Part shown: in pieces, positions 50,915 through 59,025 of the stretch
How the letters are laid out: each line of letters starts with the position of its first letter
Position numbering within the stretch: the stretch's first letter is position 1
NCBI RefSeq assembly: GCF_038069765.1
Contig: NZ_JBBPFS010000003.1
Location: forward strand, 62,001 to 126,000
Direction: 5' to 3'
From: Arthrobacter_B sp038069765
GTDB taxonomy: Bacteria > Actinomycetota > Actinomycetes > Actinomycetales > Micrococcaceae
DNA length: 64,000 nt
The notes under the pieces: generated by a model
What the model saw: only the letters and a program-made list of their open reading frames with translations
Databases searched by the model: none
Told to the model about the DNA's origin: nothing
Program-made: the position numbers and the translations under genes

Positions 50915-52153
50915 TCAGCGCACCTGCACACCGGAGCGCCAGACACTGCCGGTCAGCGGCATGCCCGGCCGGTAGGCCAGGTGCGCGGCCGAGGGCGCGT
51001 TGAGCAGCTGCAGATCCGCCCGGTGCCCGACGGCGAGCGAGCCCACCGCCCGCTGTCCGTCCCGGTCCGTGCCGGTGTGGACACGCAGGGCGAGCGCTCC
51101 GCCGTAGGTTGCCGCACGGAGGGCTTCCTGGACGGTCAGGCCCATCTGCAGCACGGCAGTCGCCACGCAGAAGTTCATCGAGCTGGTGTAGGACGTCCCG
51201 GGGTTGCAGTTCGAGGCCAGTGCCACCGGCACACCGGCGTCAAGCAGCCGGCGGGCGTCGGCCAGCGGCGCCCGGGTGGAGAGGTCGCAGGCGGGCAGGC
51301 AGGTCGCCACGGTGCCCGGCGTCCCGCCCCCGTCCCAGCCGGACCAGGTGCCGGCGAGCGCGGCGACGTCGTCGTCGGACAGGTAGTTCACGTGGTCCAC
51401 GCTGGCTGCCCCGAATTCCACGGCCAGCTGCACGCCGGCACCGGGGCCCAGCTGGTTTCCGTGCACCCGCAGTCCGAGCCCGGCCTTCCGGCAGGCAGCC
51501 AGCACGCGGCGGGACTGGTCCTCGGTGAAGGCACCCTTTTCACAGAAGACGTCCGCCCACTGCACGTACGGCAGGACGGCGTCGAGCATGTCGGTGCAGA
51601 CCAGGTCGGTGTACTGGTCGGCGTCCACGCCGTTGGGCACCAGGTGCGCGCCCAGGAACGTCACCTGGTCGGCCACACCGGAGGCGATGCGCGCATGCCG
51701 CCGCTCCTCCTCTAGGTTCAGCCCGTATCCGGTCTTGGTTTCCAGGTAGGTGGTTCCGCCCGCGGCTGCTTCGGCAACGCGCGCCAGCAGCAGCCGGGTC
51801 AGGTCATAGTCCGAGGCCCCCCGCGTAGCCTCCGTGGTGACGGCAATCCCGCCGGCGGCGTAGGACTGCCCGGTCATCCGGGCCTCGAACTCGGCGCTGC
51901 GGTCCCCAGCGAACACCAGGTGCGTGTGTGAATCCACCCAGCCCGGCAGCCCGGCCCGGCCGCCGGCGTCAACCACCGCATCGGCGGACGGAGCGTCGGC
52001 GGCGGCGCCGATCCAGCTGATCCGCTCGCCTTCGAACAGCACCGCTGCACGGTGAAGGACGGAAGCCGCCGCCCCATCGGTGTAGTCCTGGGTGGAAAGT
52101 TCGCCGATGTTGGTGATCAGCGTGGAAGCGGTCTGGGGTGTTGCCGTACTCAT
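50915..52153 (-). CDS. hutI: Imidazolonepropionase
   Basis: 412 residues, amidohydrolase fold. Metal site in GWVDSHTHLVFAGDRSAEFE; FLGAHLVPNGV and the HGNQLGPGAG segment are typical. It opens the imidazolone ring of 4-imidazolone-5-propionate to formiminoglutamate, the third step of histidine breakdown. Its ATG overlaps the hutF stop (ATGA), so it is coupled. Last named gene of the leftward hut operon. Confidence 0.93.
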   Translation of the reverse strand: MSTATPQTASTLITNIGELSTQDYTDGAAASVLHRAAVLFEGERISWIGAAADAPSADAVVDAGGRAGLPGWVDSHTHLVFAGDRSAEFEARMTGQSYAAGGIAVTTEATRGASDYDLTRLLLARVAEAAAGGTTYLETKTGYGLNLEEERRHARIASGVADQVTFLGAHLVPNGVDADQYTDLVCTDMLDAVLPYVQWADVFCEKGAFTEDQSRRVLAACRKAGLGLRVHGNQLGPGAGVQLAVEFGAASVDHVNYLSDDDVAALAGTWSGWDGGGTPGTVATCLPACDLSTRAPLADARRLLDAGVPVALASNCNPGTSYTSSMNFCVATAVLQMGLTVQEALRAATYGGALALRVHTGTDRDGQRAVGSLAVGHRADLQLLNAPSAAHLAYRPGMPLTGSVWRSGVQVR

Positions 52154-53535
52154 GGTTGCGGAATTCCTTCCGGGTCGGTGGTGCGGGCGGCGTCAACCGC
52201 GGCGACGGCGGCGGCCAGCAGGGCAGCCGGATCGCCGAGGGTTGCGTGCCGGCCGCTGCGGGACAGGACACGGCCACCGACGACGACGGTATGCACGTCT
52301 GCTGCGGTGGCCGACAGGGCCAGCTGCCCGGGACGGGACCCGGCGGTGCGGATGCTCGCCGGATCCACGCACATCAGGTCGCACACGGCGCCGGCTTCCA
52401 ACCCGGTGCGCGTGCGCCCCTGGGCGCGGGCTCCGGCGTCGGACGCTGCGGCGTGCAGGTCGGCGGGCGTGAAGCGGCCGCGCTCCCCCGAGGAAAGCCG
52501 CTCGCCGTGCTCCAGTGCCCGCATTTCCAGGAAGGGATCGACGACGGCGTGCTGGTCGGTTCCCAGCGCAATCCGGGCACCCGCTGCCTGCAGCCGGGCT
52601 GCGGGGCCGATCCCGTCGGCCAGGTCCGCCTCGGTGGTGGGGCACATGACCACGGTGGCGCCGGCTTCGCCCAGGGCCGCGATGTCTTCACCGCTCAGGT
52701 GGGTGGCGTGCACGGCGGAGAGCCGCCGGGTCAGCAGCCCGTGTTTGTGCAGCAGCATCGTAGGGGTCAGGCCGGTGGCCTGTACGCAGGCGTCGTTCTC
52801 GGCGGGCTGTTCGGAGAGGTGGATGTGCAGTGGAAGATCCGCCGGCAGGCCGGCCGCGATGACCTGCAGGTCAGCTTCCGGGACGCCGCGCACCGAGTGC
52901 AGTGCCGCCCCCACGCTCACCTGTGCCGGATCGAACTCCCCGGCGACGGTCTTCCGCAGCGAAGCCAGCCGGTCCAGCCAGCCCCGGGCGTCGCGGTCTC
53001 CGAAGCGCTGCTGCCGGTCATTCAGCGGAACCCCGAACCCGCCGGCCAGGTAGCAGGTGTCCAGCAGGGTCAGCCGGATGCCGGCCGATACGGCGGCGCG
53101 GGCCAGCGCCCGTTCCATGGCATGCTCGCCCGGGTCCTCCCCGCCGTAGGCGCTGCCGTCCGGCCGGTGGTGGACGTAGTGGAACTCTGCGACGGACGTG
53201 AATCCTGTGACCACCATTTCGGCGAACACGGCGGTGGCGAGCTGCTCATACAGCTCCGGCGTCAGGGCACCGGCTGCCTCGTACATTTGCTCGCGCCAGG
53301 TCCAGAAGGTGCCGCCGCCGTCGTGCGTGCGGCCGCGCAGGACGCGGTGGAAGGCGTGGGAATGCGCGTTCGACGCCGCCGGAAAGGTCACGCCGGACAG
53401 CCGGGAGTCGCCGTCCCGGGCCGGCACTCCGGTTTCCGACCGGGTGACCAGCCCGGCGTCGTCGACCTCCAGCCGGACGCCGTCCGCCACCTCTCCGTTC
53501 ACCCAGCCCTGCTCACACCAGAACGCGCGGGTCAC
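52150..53535 (-). CDS. hutF: Formimidoylglutamate deiminase
   Basis: 461 residues, amidohydrolase superfamily. Metal ligands in AASNAHSHAFHRVLRG; EFHYVHHRPDGSAYGG and PLHIHLSEQPAENDAC follow. It removes ammonia from N-formiminoglutamate to give N-formylglutamate, so this cluster uses the HutF branch and then needs a deformylase. GTG start overlaps the M20 gene stop (GTGA). Confidence 0.93.
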   Translation of the reverse strand: MTRAFWCEQGWVNGEVADGVRLEVDDAGLVTRSETGVPARDGDSRLSGVTFPAASNAHSHAFHRVLRGRTHDGGGTFWTWREQMYEAAGALTPELYEQLATAVFAEMVVTGFTSVAEFHYVHHRPDGSAYGGEDPGEHAMERALARAAVSAGIRLTLLDTCYLAGGFGVPLNDRQQRFGDRDARGWLDRLASLRKTVAGEFDPAQVSVGAALHSVRGVPEADLQVIAAGLPADLPLHIHLSEQPAENDACVQATGLTPTMLLHKHGLLTRRLSAVHATHLSGEDIAALGEAGATVVMCPTTEADLADGIGPAARLQAAGARIALGTDQHAVVDPFLEMRALEHGERLSSGERGRFTPADLHAAASDAGARAQGRTRTGLEAGAVCDLMCVDPASIRTAGSRPGQLALSATAADVHTVVVGGRVLSRSGRHATLGDPAALLAAAVAAVDAARTTDPEGIPQP

Positions 53536-54824
53536 AGCAGGTCCTGCAGCACGTCCGCCAGGGCCAGGACGCCCGTATCGGCATCCCAGTCCTCCACGTA
53601 TTCCTCCGGGGAGTGGCTGATGCCAGAGGGGTTGCGGACAAACAGCATGCCGGTGGGCACGCGGGCCGCCAGCACTCCGGCGTCGTGCCCGGCTCCGGTG
53701 GCGAGGACCGGCGCATCCGGAACGGTGCGGGTTGCTGACTGTTCCAGGGAACGCTGCAGCGCCGGGTCGAAGTGGACCGTGCCGGAGAGTGACTCCTCGG
53801 TCAGCTGCACGCTGCAGCCTTCAAACGCGGCGATCTTCTGGGCCTGGCCGTGGATTTTCTCGACCAGGGCAGCCGTGACGGCGTCGTCCGGATGCCGCAC
53901 GTCCAGCCAGAGGTCCACCCGCGAAGCAATGACGTTGGTGCCGCCGGGCACCGGCTCCAGCCGGCCCACGGTGGCACGGGCCCCGGCCTGCGCGGCGGCG
54001 GTCTGGCGCACGGCCACGATCAGCTGCGCCGCAGCGACCATGGGGTCGGATCTGTCCGCCATCAGGGTGGTGCCGGCGTGGTTGCCCTGCCCCGAGATCG
54101 TGAAGCGCCACCGGCCGTGGCCCAGGACGGAACCGCCCACCGCGACGGCGGGCCCGCGTCCGGCGGAGTCGGTGAACTCTTCGGTGTTCAGCCCTCGGCC
54201 CTGCTCCACGTGCAGTTCCACGAAGTCCCCGATGAGGCCCAGTGCGGCGTCGTCGCGTCCCATCAGATCAGGGTCAAGGCCGTTGGCCCGGGAGACGTCG
54301 GCGAAGGTGTTGCCGTCCGCATCGCGCAGGGACAGGGCCTTGCGCGGGTCGATCGCACCGGCCAGCAGGCGGGAGCCGAGGCAGGCAACACCAAAGCGCG
54401 AACCTTCCTCTTCCGGGAACACCGCGACGGCGAGCGCCCGGTTCCGGAGCAGGGTCCCGTCGTTTTCCCGGGCCTGCAGGATGTCCACGGCGGCGAGAGC
54501 GCTCGCCACACCCAGCGGACCGTCGAAGGCGCCGCCGCCGGGAACGGAATCCAGATGGGAACCGGTCACCAGGGCGCCCCGGCGTTCCGGTGCGGACGGC
54601 CCGGTGCCGGTCCCGCTGCCGGGCAGGTCCCACCAGGCCCAGAGGATCCCGTTGCGGTCCGTCTCCACGGCCAGGCCGCGGCGGGCGGCCTCCGCTGCGA
54701 ACCACTCGCGCAGCTCCAGTTCGGCGGCGGAGTACACCGGGCGGGAGTAGCCGCCCCGGCGGCTGTCGCGTCCGGTGTCAGTCAGGGCGGCCATGAGGGT
54801 GTTGACGCTTGTTGTGTTCACCAT
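53532..54824 (-). CDS. M20 amidohydrolase (hydantoinase/carbamoylase family), hut-linked
   Basis: 430 residues. M20 metal ligands: GSHLDSVPGGGAFDG (His, Asp), PEEEGSRF (Glu), VELHVEQGRGLN (His) and SGISHSPEEY (His). The family includes N-carbamoyl-amino acid hydrolases and allantoate amidohydrolases. It lies between hutF and the transporter with overlaps or 2-bp gaps, and no standard hutG is seen, so I infer it hydrolyses N-formylglutamate to glutamate plus formate. ATG at 54824 gives MVNTTSVNTLMAAL; upstream extension is not supported. Confidence 0.85.
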   Translation of the reverse strand: MVNTTSVNTLMAALTDTGRDSRRGGYSRPVYSAAELELREWFAAEAARRGLAVETDRNGILWAWWDLPGSGTGTGPSAPERRGALVTGSHLDSVPGGGAFDGPLGVASALAAVDILQARENDGTLLRNRALAVAVFPEEEGSRFGVACLGSRLLAGAIDPRKALSLRDADGNTFADVSRANGLDPDLMGRDDAALGLIGDFVELHVEQGRGLNTEEFTDSAGRGPAVAVGGSVLGHGRWRFTISGQGNHAGTTLMADRSDPMVAAAQLIVAVRQTAAAQAGARATVGRLEPVPGGTNVIASRVDLWLDVRHPDDAVTAALVEKIHGQAQKIAAFEGCSVQLTEESLSGTVHFDPALQRSLEQSATRTVPDAPVLATGAGHDAGVLAARVPTGMLFVRNPSGISHSPEEYVEDWDADTGVLALADVLQDLL

Positions 54825-54826
54825 GT

Positions 54827-56200
54827 CTATGTTCCCACCAGCAGGAACGCCACCGGCGTCGTAATGATCAGGCTCAGTGCCACCCGCTCGGCCCAGATAA
54901 CCAGCAGATGCCACACCTTGATCGGAATCCGGGTGGCCAGGACGCACGGCACCAGTGCGGAGAAGAAGATGATCGCCGAAACGCACACCACGGCGATGAC
55001 CAGCCGGAGCACCTCGGACTCGTGCCCGGCGACCACGGTGGCCGGCAGGAACATCTCGGCAATGCCGACGGCGGAGGCCTTGGCCGCCAGCATTGGATCC
55101 GGCAGCTGCAGCACCAGAGTGAGGGGGTAGAAGAGGTATCCAAGCCAGTCGAACACCGGGGTGAAACGGGCCAGCAGCAGCCCGATCAGGCCCACGGACA
55201 TGATCGAGGGCAGGATGGCCATGGACATGAGCACGCCGTCACGGACATTGTGCACGATGTTCCGGCCCAGCCGCGGCGCTGTTTGCAGGGCCGCCCGCGC
55301 CTCGTTCCACGCCGCCGCGCCGCGGTTGCCGGTGACCTTAGCTTCCGGCTGGGGCGTCACACCGGGGTAGTAGTCATCCGGAATCCGGCTGAGCGGCGGA
55401 ATGCGCACCGTGATGGCCGTAACCAGGAAGGTGACGGCGAAGGTGAGGAAAAAGTACGGCAGCCACAGGTGCATGATGTCCAGGGTTTTCGCGACGATCA
55501 GCATGAAGGTGACGGACACGGTGGAGAAGCCCGTGGCAATGATCGATGCTTCGCGCGCCGTGTAGCGTCCGCTCTGGTAGACCCGGTCGGTGATCAGCAG
55601 GCCCAGGGAGTAGCTGCCCACGAAGGAGGCGACGGCGTCAACCGCCGAGCGTCCCGGCGTGCGCCAGACGGGACGCATGATCGGCTGAACCAGGACACCG
55701 ACAAACTCCATCAGTCCGTAACCCACCAGCAGGGCCAGAAAGATGGCTCCGATCGGAACAATGAACCCCACCGGGATGACCAGCTTGTCGTACAGGAACG
55801 GTCCGAGGTCGGGGTCGAAGAACCACTGCGGGCCGACGCCGAAAACCAGCATGGCCCCGGCGATGAGTCCAATGATGTTCAGCAGCGCGAAGGTCCGCTT
55901 CAGCGGAGATTCCCGCCACCTCCCGCTCGCGAACGGATACACGGTACCGGCCAGAATCAGGGCCAGAGCCACATACCGGGTGGCGCCGCCCAGCCCGCCG
56001 GTGATCCAGGTGACCAGGTGGTCCAGCGGAATGGTGTTCCTGCCCCCGAGGGTGATCGGAATGAAGAACATGAAGATGCCGATGCCGCTGTACACGAAGA
56101 ACCGCCAGGCGCCGGTCTGCCTTCCTGAGGCCTCGGTCGTGGCGGAGCCTGCTGCGGAGGGACCTGCTGCGGTGCCGGGACTGTGGTGGGACGGTTCCAT
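54827..56200 (-). CDS. YjiH family (nucleoside-recognition/GATE-type) membrane permease
   Basis: 457 residues with about ten transmembrane segments and the typical YjiH stretch FVGSYSLGLLITDRVYQSGR. The family has no proven substrate, but it is repeatedly found inside hut clusters of this HutF type; I infer uptake of histidine, urocanate or an intermediate. Separated from hutU by 8 bases and from the M20 gene by 2, so it is firmly part of the operon. Confidence 0.82.
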   Translation of the reverse strand: MEPSHHSPGTAAGPSAAGSATTEASGRQTGAWRFFVYSGIGIFMFFIPITLGGRNTIPLDHLVTWITGGLGGATRYVALALILAGTVYPFASGRWRESPLKRTFALLNIIGLIAGAMLVFGVGPQWFFDPDLGPFLYDKLVIPVGFIVPIGAIFLALLVGYGLMEFVGVLVQPIMRPVWRTPGRSAVDAVASFVGSYSLGLLITDRVYQSGRYTAREASIIATGFSTVSVTFMLIVAKTLDIMHLWLPYFFLTFAVTFLVTAITVRIPPLSRIPDDYYPGVTPQPEAKVTGNRGAAAWNEARAALQTAPRLGRNIVHNVRDGVLMSMAILPSIMSVGLIGLLLARFTPVFDWLGYLFYPLTLVLQLPDPMLAAKASAVGIAEMFLPATVVAGHESEVLRLVIAVVCVSAIIFFSALVPCVLATRIPIKVWHLLVIWAERVALSLIITTPVAFLLVGT

Positions 56201-56208
56201 CGGGATCC

Positions 56209-57894
56209 TTACTCTTCCATCGGAATGCGGATGCCGCGCTCGGCGGCGACGTCGGAGGCCCGCCGGTAGCCGGCGTCGGCGTGGCGGATCACACCGGTGC
56301 CCGGGTCATTGGTCAGCAGCCGCTCCAGCTTGCGGGCCGCCAGCTCGGTTCCGTCGGCCACCGACACCTGTCCGGCATGGATGGAACGGCCAATGCCCAC
56401 GCCGCCGCCGTGGTGGATCGAGACCCAGGTGGCCCCGGAGGCGGTGTTCAGCATCGCGTTGAGCAGCGGCCAGTCGGCAACGGCGTCGGAGCCGTCCGCC
56501 ATGGCCTCGGTTTCGCGGTAGGGCGAGGCAACGGAGCCGGAGTCCAGGTGGTCGCGGCCGATGACGATCGGGGCGCTGACCCTGCCCTCAGCCACGAGCC
56601 GGTTGAACAGCAGACCGGCTTTGGCCCGGTCGCCGTAGCCCAGCCAGCAGATCCGTGCCGGCAGCCCTTCAAACTCAACGTGCTCCGCGGCGGCGTCCAG
56701 CCATCGGTGCAGGCGGGCGTTGTCCGGAAACAGCTCTTTCATTGCGGCGTCGGTGACGGCAATGTCCTGCGGGTCCCCGGAGAGCGCCACCCAGCGGAAC
56801 GGGCCCATCCCCTCGCAGAACAGCGGACGGATGTAGGCGGGAACAAAGCCCGGGAACTCAAAGGCCCGGTCGAATCCGCCCTGCCGTGCCTCGTCGCGGA
56901 TGGAGTTGCCGTAGTCGAAGACCTCGGCCCCGGCGTCCTGGAAGCCGACCATGGCCGCCACCTGGCGGGCCATGGATTCGCGGGCTTTCTTGGTGAAGCC
57001 CTCGGGGTCGGCTGCGGCTTCGGCCTTCCACCGGTCCACGGGAATCCCGGCCGGCAGGTAGCTCAGCGGATCGTGGGCCGAGGTCTGGTCGGTGACGATG
57101 TCCACGGTGATTTCCCCGGCCGTCTGCCGGCGCAGCAGTTCCTCGAACACCTCTGCGGCGTTGCCCACCAGGCCCACCGAGAGTGCGCGCTTCTCGGCCT
57201 TGGCCGCCATCACCTTGGCGACGGCGGCATCCAGATCGGTTTCCACCTCATGGAGGTAGCGCTTGCCGGCGCGGCGGCGCAGCCGGGTCTCGTCGACGTC
57301 GACAATGAGAACCGCTCCCCCGTTCAGGGTCACGGCCAGCGGCTGTGCCCCGCCCATGCCGCCGCAGCCGCCGGTCAGGGTGAGGGTGCCGGCCAGGGTG
57401 GCGTTTTCGTCGTCGAACAGTTTCCGTGCCACGGCCCCGAAGGTCTCATAGGTGCCCTGCAGGATGCCCTGGGTGCCGATGTAAATCCAGGAACCGGCTG
57501 TCATCTGTCCGTACATCATCAGCCCCTCGGCCTCCAGCCGCCGGAACTCCGGCCAGGTGGCCCAGTCCCCCACCAGATTGGAGTTGGCCAGCAGGACCCG
57601 CGGCGCCCACTCGTTGGTGCGGAACACGCCCACGGGTTTGCCAGACTGGACCAGCAGGGTTTCGTCGTCCTCCAGCGTGGCCAGGGTCCGGGTGATCGCA
57701 TCGTAGGCCTCCCAGCTGCGGGCCGCCCGGCCGGTGCCGCCGTAGACCACCAGATCCTCGGGGCGCTCGGCCACTTCGGGGTCCAGGTTGTTCATAAGCA
57801 TGCGCAGGGGTGCTTCGGTCTGCCAGCTTTTAGCCGTCAGGGAGGTGCCGCGGGCGGCCCGGATGCTGCGGGAAGGATCGGAGGTAGTAGCCAT
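56209..57894 (-). CDS. hutU: Urocanate hydratase
   Basis: 561 residues. NAD-binding glycine stretch TLTGGCGGMGGAQPLAVTLN, catalytic Cys region PLFCEGMGPFRWVALSGDP, HHGGGVGIGRSIHAGQV. Converts urocanate to imidazolonepropionate with tightly bound NAD. The ATG at 57894 (MATTSDPSRSIRAARGTS) is the family-like start. First gene of the leftward operon hutU-yjiH-M20-hutF-hutI; a palindromic operator lies 49 bases upstream. Confidence 0.95.
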   Translation of the reverse strand: MATTSDPSRSIRAARGTSLTAKSWQTEAPLRMLMNNLDPEVAERPEDLVVYGGTGRAARSWEAYDAITRTLATLEDDETLLVQSGKPVGVFRTNEWAPRVLLANSNLVGDWATWPEFRRLEAEGLMMYGQMTAGSWIYIGTQGILQGTYETFGAVARKLFDDENATLAGTLTLTGGCGGMGGAQPLAVTLNGGAVLIVDVDETRLRRRAGKRYLHEVETDLDAAVAKVMAAKAEKRALSVGLVGNAAEVFEELLRRQTAGEITVDIVTDQTSAHDPLSYLPAGIPVDRWKAEAAADPEGFTKKARESMARQVAAMVGFQDAGAEVFDYGNSIRDEARQGGFDRAFEFPGFVPAYIRPLFCEGMGPFRWVALSGDPQDIAVTDAAMKELFPDNARLHRWLDAAAEHVEFEGLPARICWLGYGDRAKAGLLFNRLVAEGRVSAPIVIGRDHLDSGSVASPYRETEAMADGSDAVADWPLLNAMLNTASGATWVSIHHGGGVGIGRSIHAGQVSVADGTELAARKLERLLTNDPGTGVIRHADAGYRRASDVAAERGIRIPMEE

Positions 57895-57942
57895 GTTCCG
57901 ACCGTAGCCGCGGCATGTTTCCCGCGAGTGAACTCCATCACA

Positions 57943-57962
57943 CTGTCTGGCATCCCAGACAG
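57943..57962. promoter_or_regulatory. Palindromic hut operator upstream of hutU
   Basis: CTGTCTGGCATCCCAGACAG: perfect 8-bp arms around a 4-base centre, 49 bases before the hutU start codon. The same motif recurs between hutR and hutH, which ties it to the IclR regulator. Confidence 0.7.
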
Positions 57963-58054
57963 GTCCTGTGCCGCAGGCCCCGTATTCAGGGCCGATAGGG
58001 GTAGTCGGGGCAGAGGGGCGGTGCCGCCCGCTTGGTCCGGCTTTGCGTCGCTGT

Positions 58055-58867
58055 TTACGCGCCCGGTACCGGCTGAGCGCCCAGCCTGCGGGAGATTTCA
58101 GCGGCACAGCGAACCATTTCCGGAAGCCACTGATCAGCGAATTCGCCGATCTTCCGGCCCGCCGGACCCGTTGCCGACCCGCCCGGCACCGCATTCGGCG
58201 CAGTCACCGTGACACTGGCTACCGCGCGTCCGGACCGGTCCAGGACCGCCGCCGCCAGGGAGGAAAAACCGTCGGTGACTTCGTTCTCCTCCCACGCATA
58301 GCCCAGGCCCCGCACCTGTTCCAGCAGGGTGGGCAGACCGGGCCCGGCCCCGCGGCCGGAGCGGACGGACTCGGGCTCGGGGTACAGCGCCCGCAGCTGG
58401 ACCTCGGTCATGCGCGCGAGCATGGCCCGTCCGCTGGCGGTGCGGTGGGCCGGAAGCCGGACACCGGCGTCAGTCACCAGCGGCTGCTGCTTCGGTGCAC
58501 GCTCCTCGATCACATAGATCACATCGGTGCCCTGCAGGACCGTCAGGTGCGCGGTCAGCCGGGTCCGCGCCACCAGCTGGCGCAGCGGAAAACGCGCAAT
58601 GCGCTGCAGCGGCGCCTGACGGGCGTACCCGGTGCCGAGCTCATGCGCCGTTGCTCCCAGCGCATACTTGCGTTCCTCCGGCAGGTGCACGGCGAAGCCG
58701 TCCGCCACCAGGGCCGCAAGCAGGTGGTAGGTGGTGGAGCGGGGCAGTGACAGGTCCCGGGCGACGGCGGTGGCGCTGACCGGCCCCGCCTGCCTTCCGA
58801 GGTAGCGCAGAATCGACAGGACCTGCGCGGCGGCCGGAACCTGGATGCGGGAATAGGAGGCTGGCAT
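58055..58867 (-). CDS. IclR family regulator of histidine utilisation
   Basis: 270 residues. N-terminal winged helix-turn-helix (about 10-65: ILRYLGRQAGPVSATAVARD, LSLPRSTTYHLLAALVADG) and a C-terminal IclR ligand domain (YVIEERAPKQQPLVTDAG, LPAHRTASGRAMLARM). IclR proteins are dimeric and bind palindromes; three copies of one palindrome lie at the hut promoters. Divergent from hutH and upstream in the same direction as hutU, so it probably controls both, with a pathway intermediate such as urocanate as ligand. Confidence 0.88.
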   Translation of the reverse strand: MPASYSRIQVPAAAQVLSILRYLGRQAGPVSATAVARDLSLPRSTTYHLLAALVADGFAVHLPEERKYALGATAHELGTGYARQAPLQRIARFPLRQLVARTRLTAHLTVLQGTDVIYVIEERAPKQQPLVTDAGVRLPAHRTASGRAMLARMTEVQLRALYPEPESVRSGRGAGPGLPTLLEQVRGLGYAWEENEVTDGFSSLAAAVLDRSGRAVASVTVTAPNAVPGGSATGPAGRKIGEFADQWLPEMVRCAAEISRRLGAQPVPGA

Positions 58868-58884
58868 GCCCAGATCCTAGGGCA

Positions 58885-58952
58885 CTGTCTGGTATCCCAG
58901 AAACGGAATCAGCAAAGAGAGTAGGCTCGGCGCTGTTTGGATGCTCAGATGG
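58885..58952. promoter_or_regulatory. Two further hut operator copies between the IclR gene and hutH
   Basis: CTGTCTGGTATCCCAGAAAC (58885-58904) keeps the left arm fully and five bases of the right; CTGTTTGGATGCTCAGATGG (58933-58952) is a weaker copy. A TAGGCT (58922-58927) between them is a possible hutH -10. The first site is 18 bases from the regulator start, which would allow autoregulation. Confidence 0.55.
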
Positions 58953-59025
58953 AAGTCTCGGCGGATTATTGCCGCTGCAGGACAGCAACAGGTTCGGAGA
59001 GGGATCTCCGCGATGACGGGGAGAA

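Noticed and set aside
53850..55130. Long plus-strand frames opposite the hut operon
   Set aside because: They mirror strongly coding minus-strand genes with clear catalytic motifs and have no recognisable domains.
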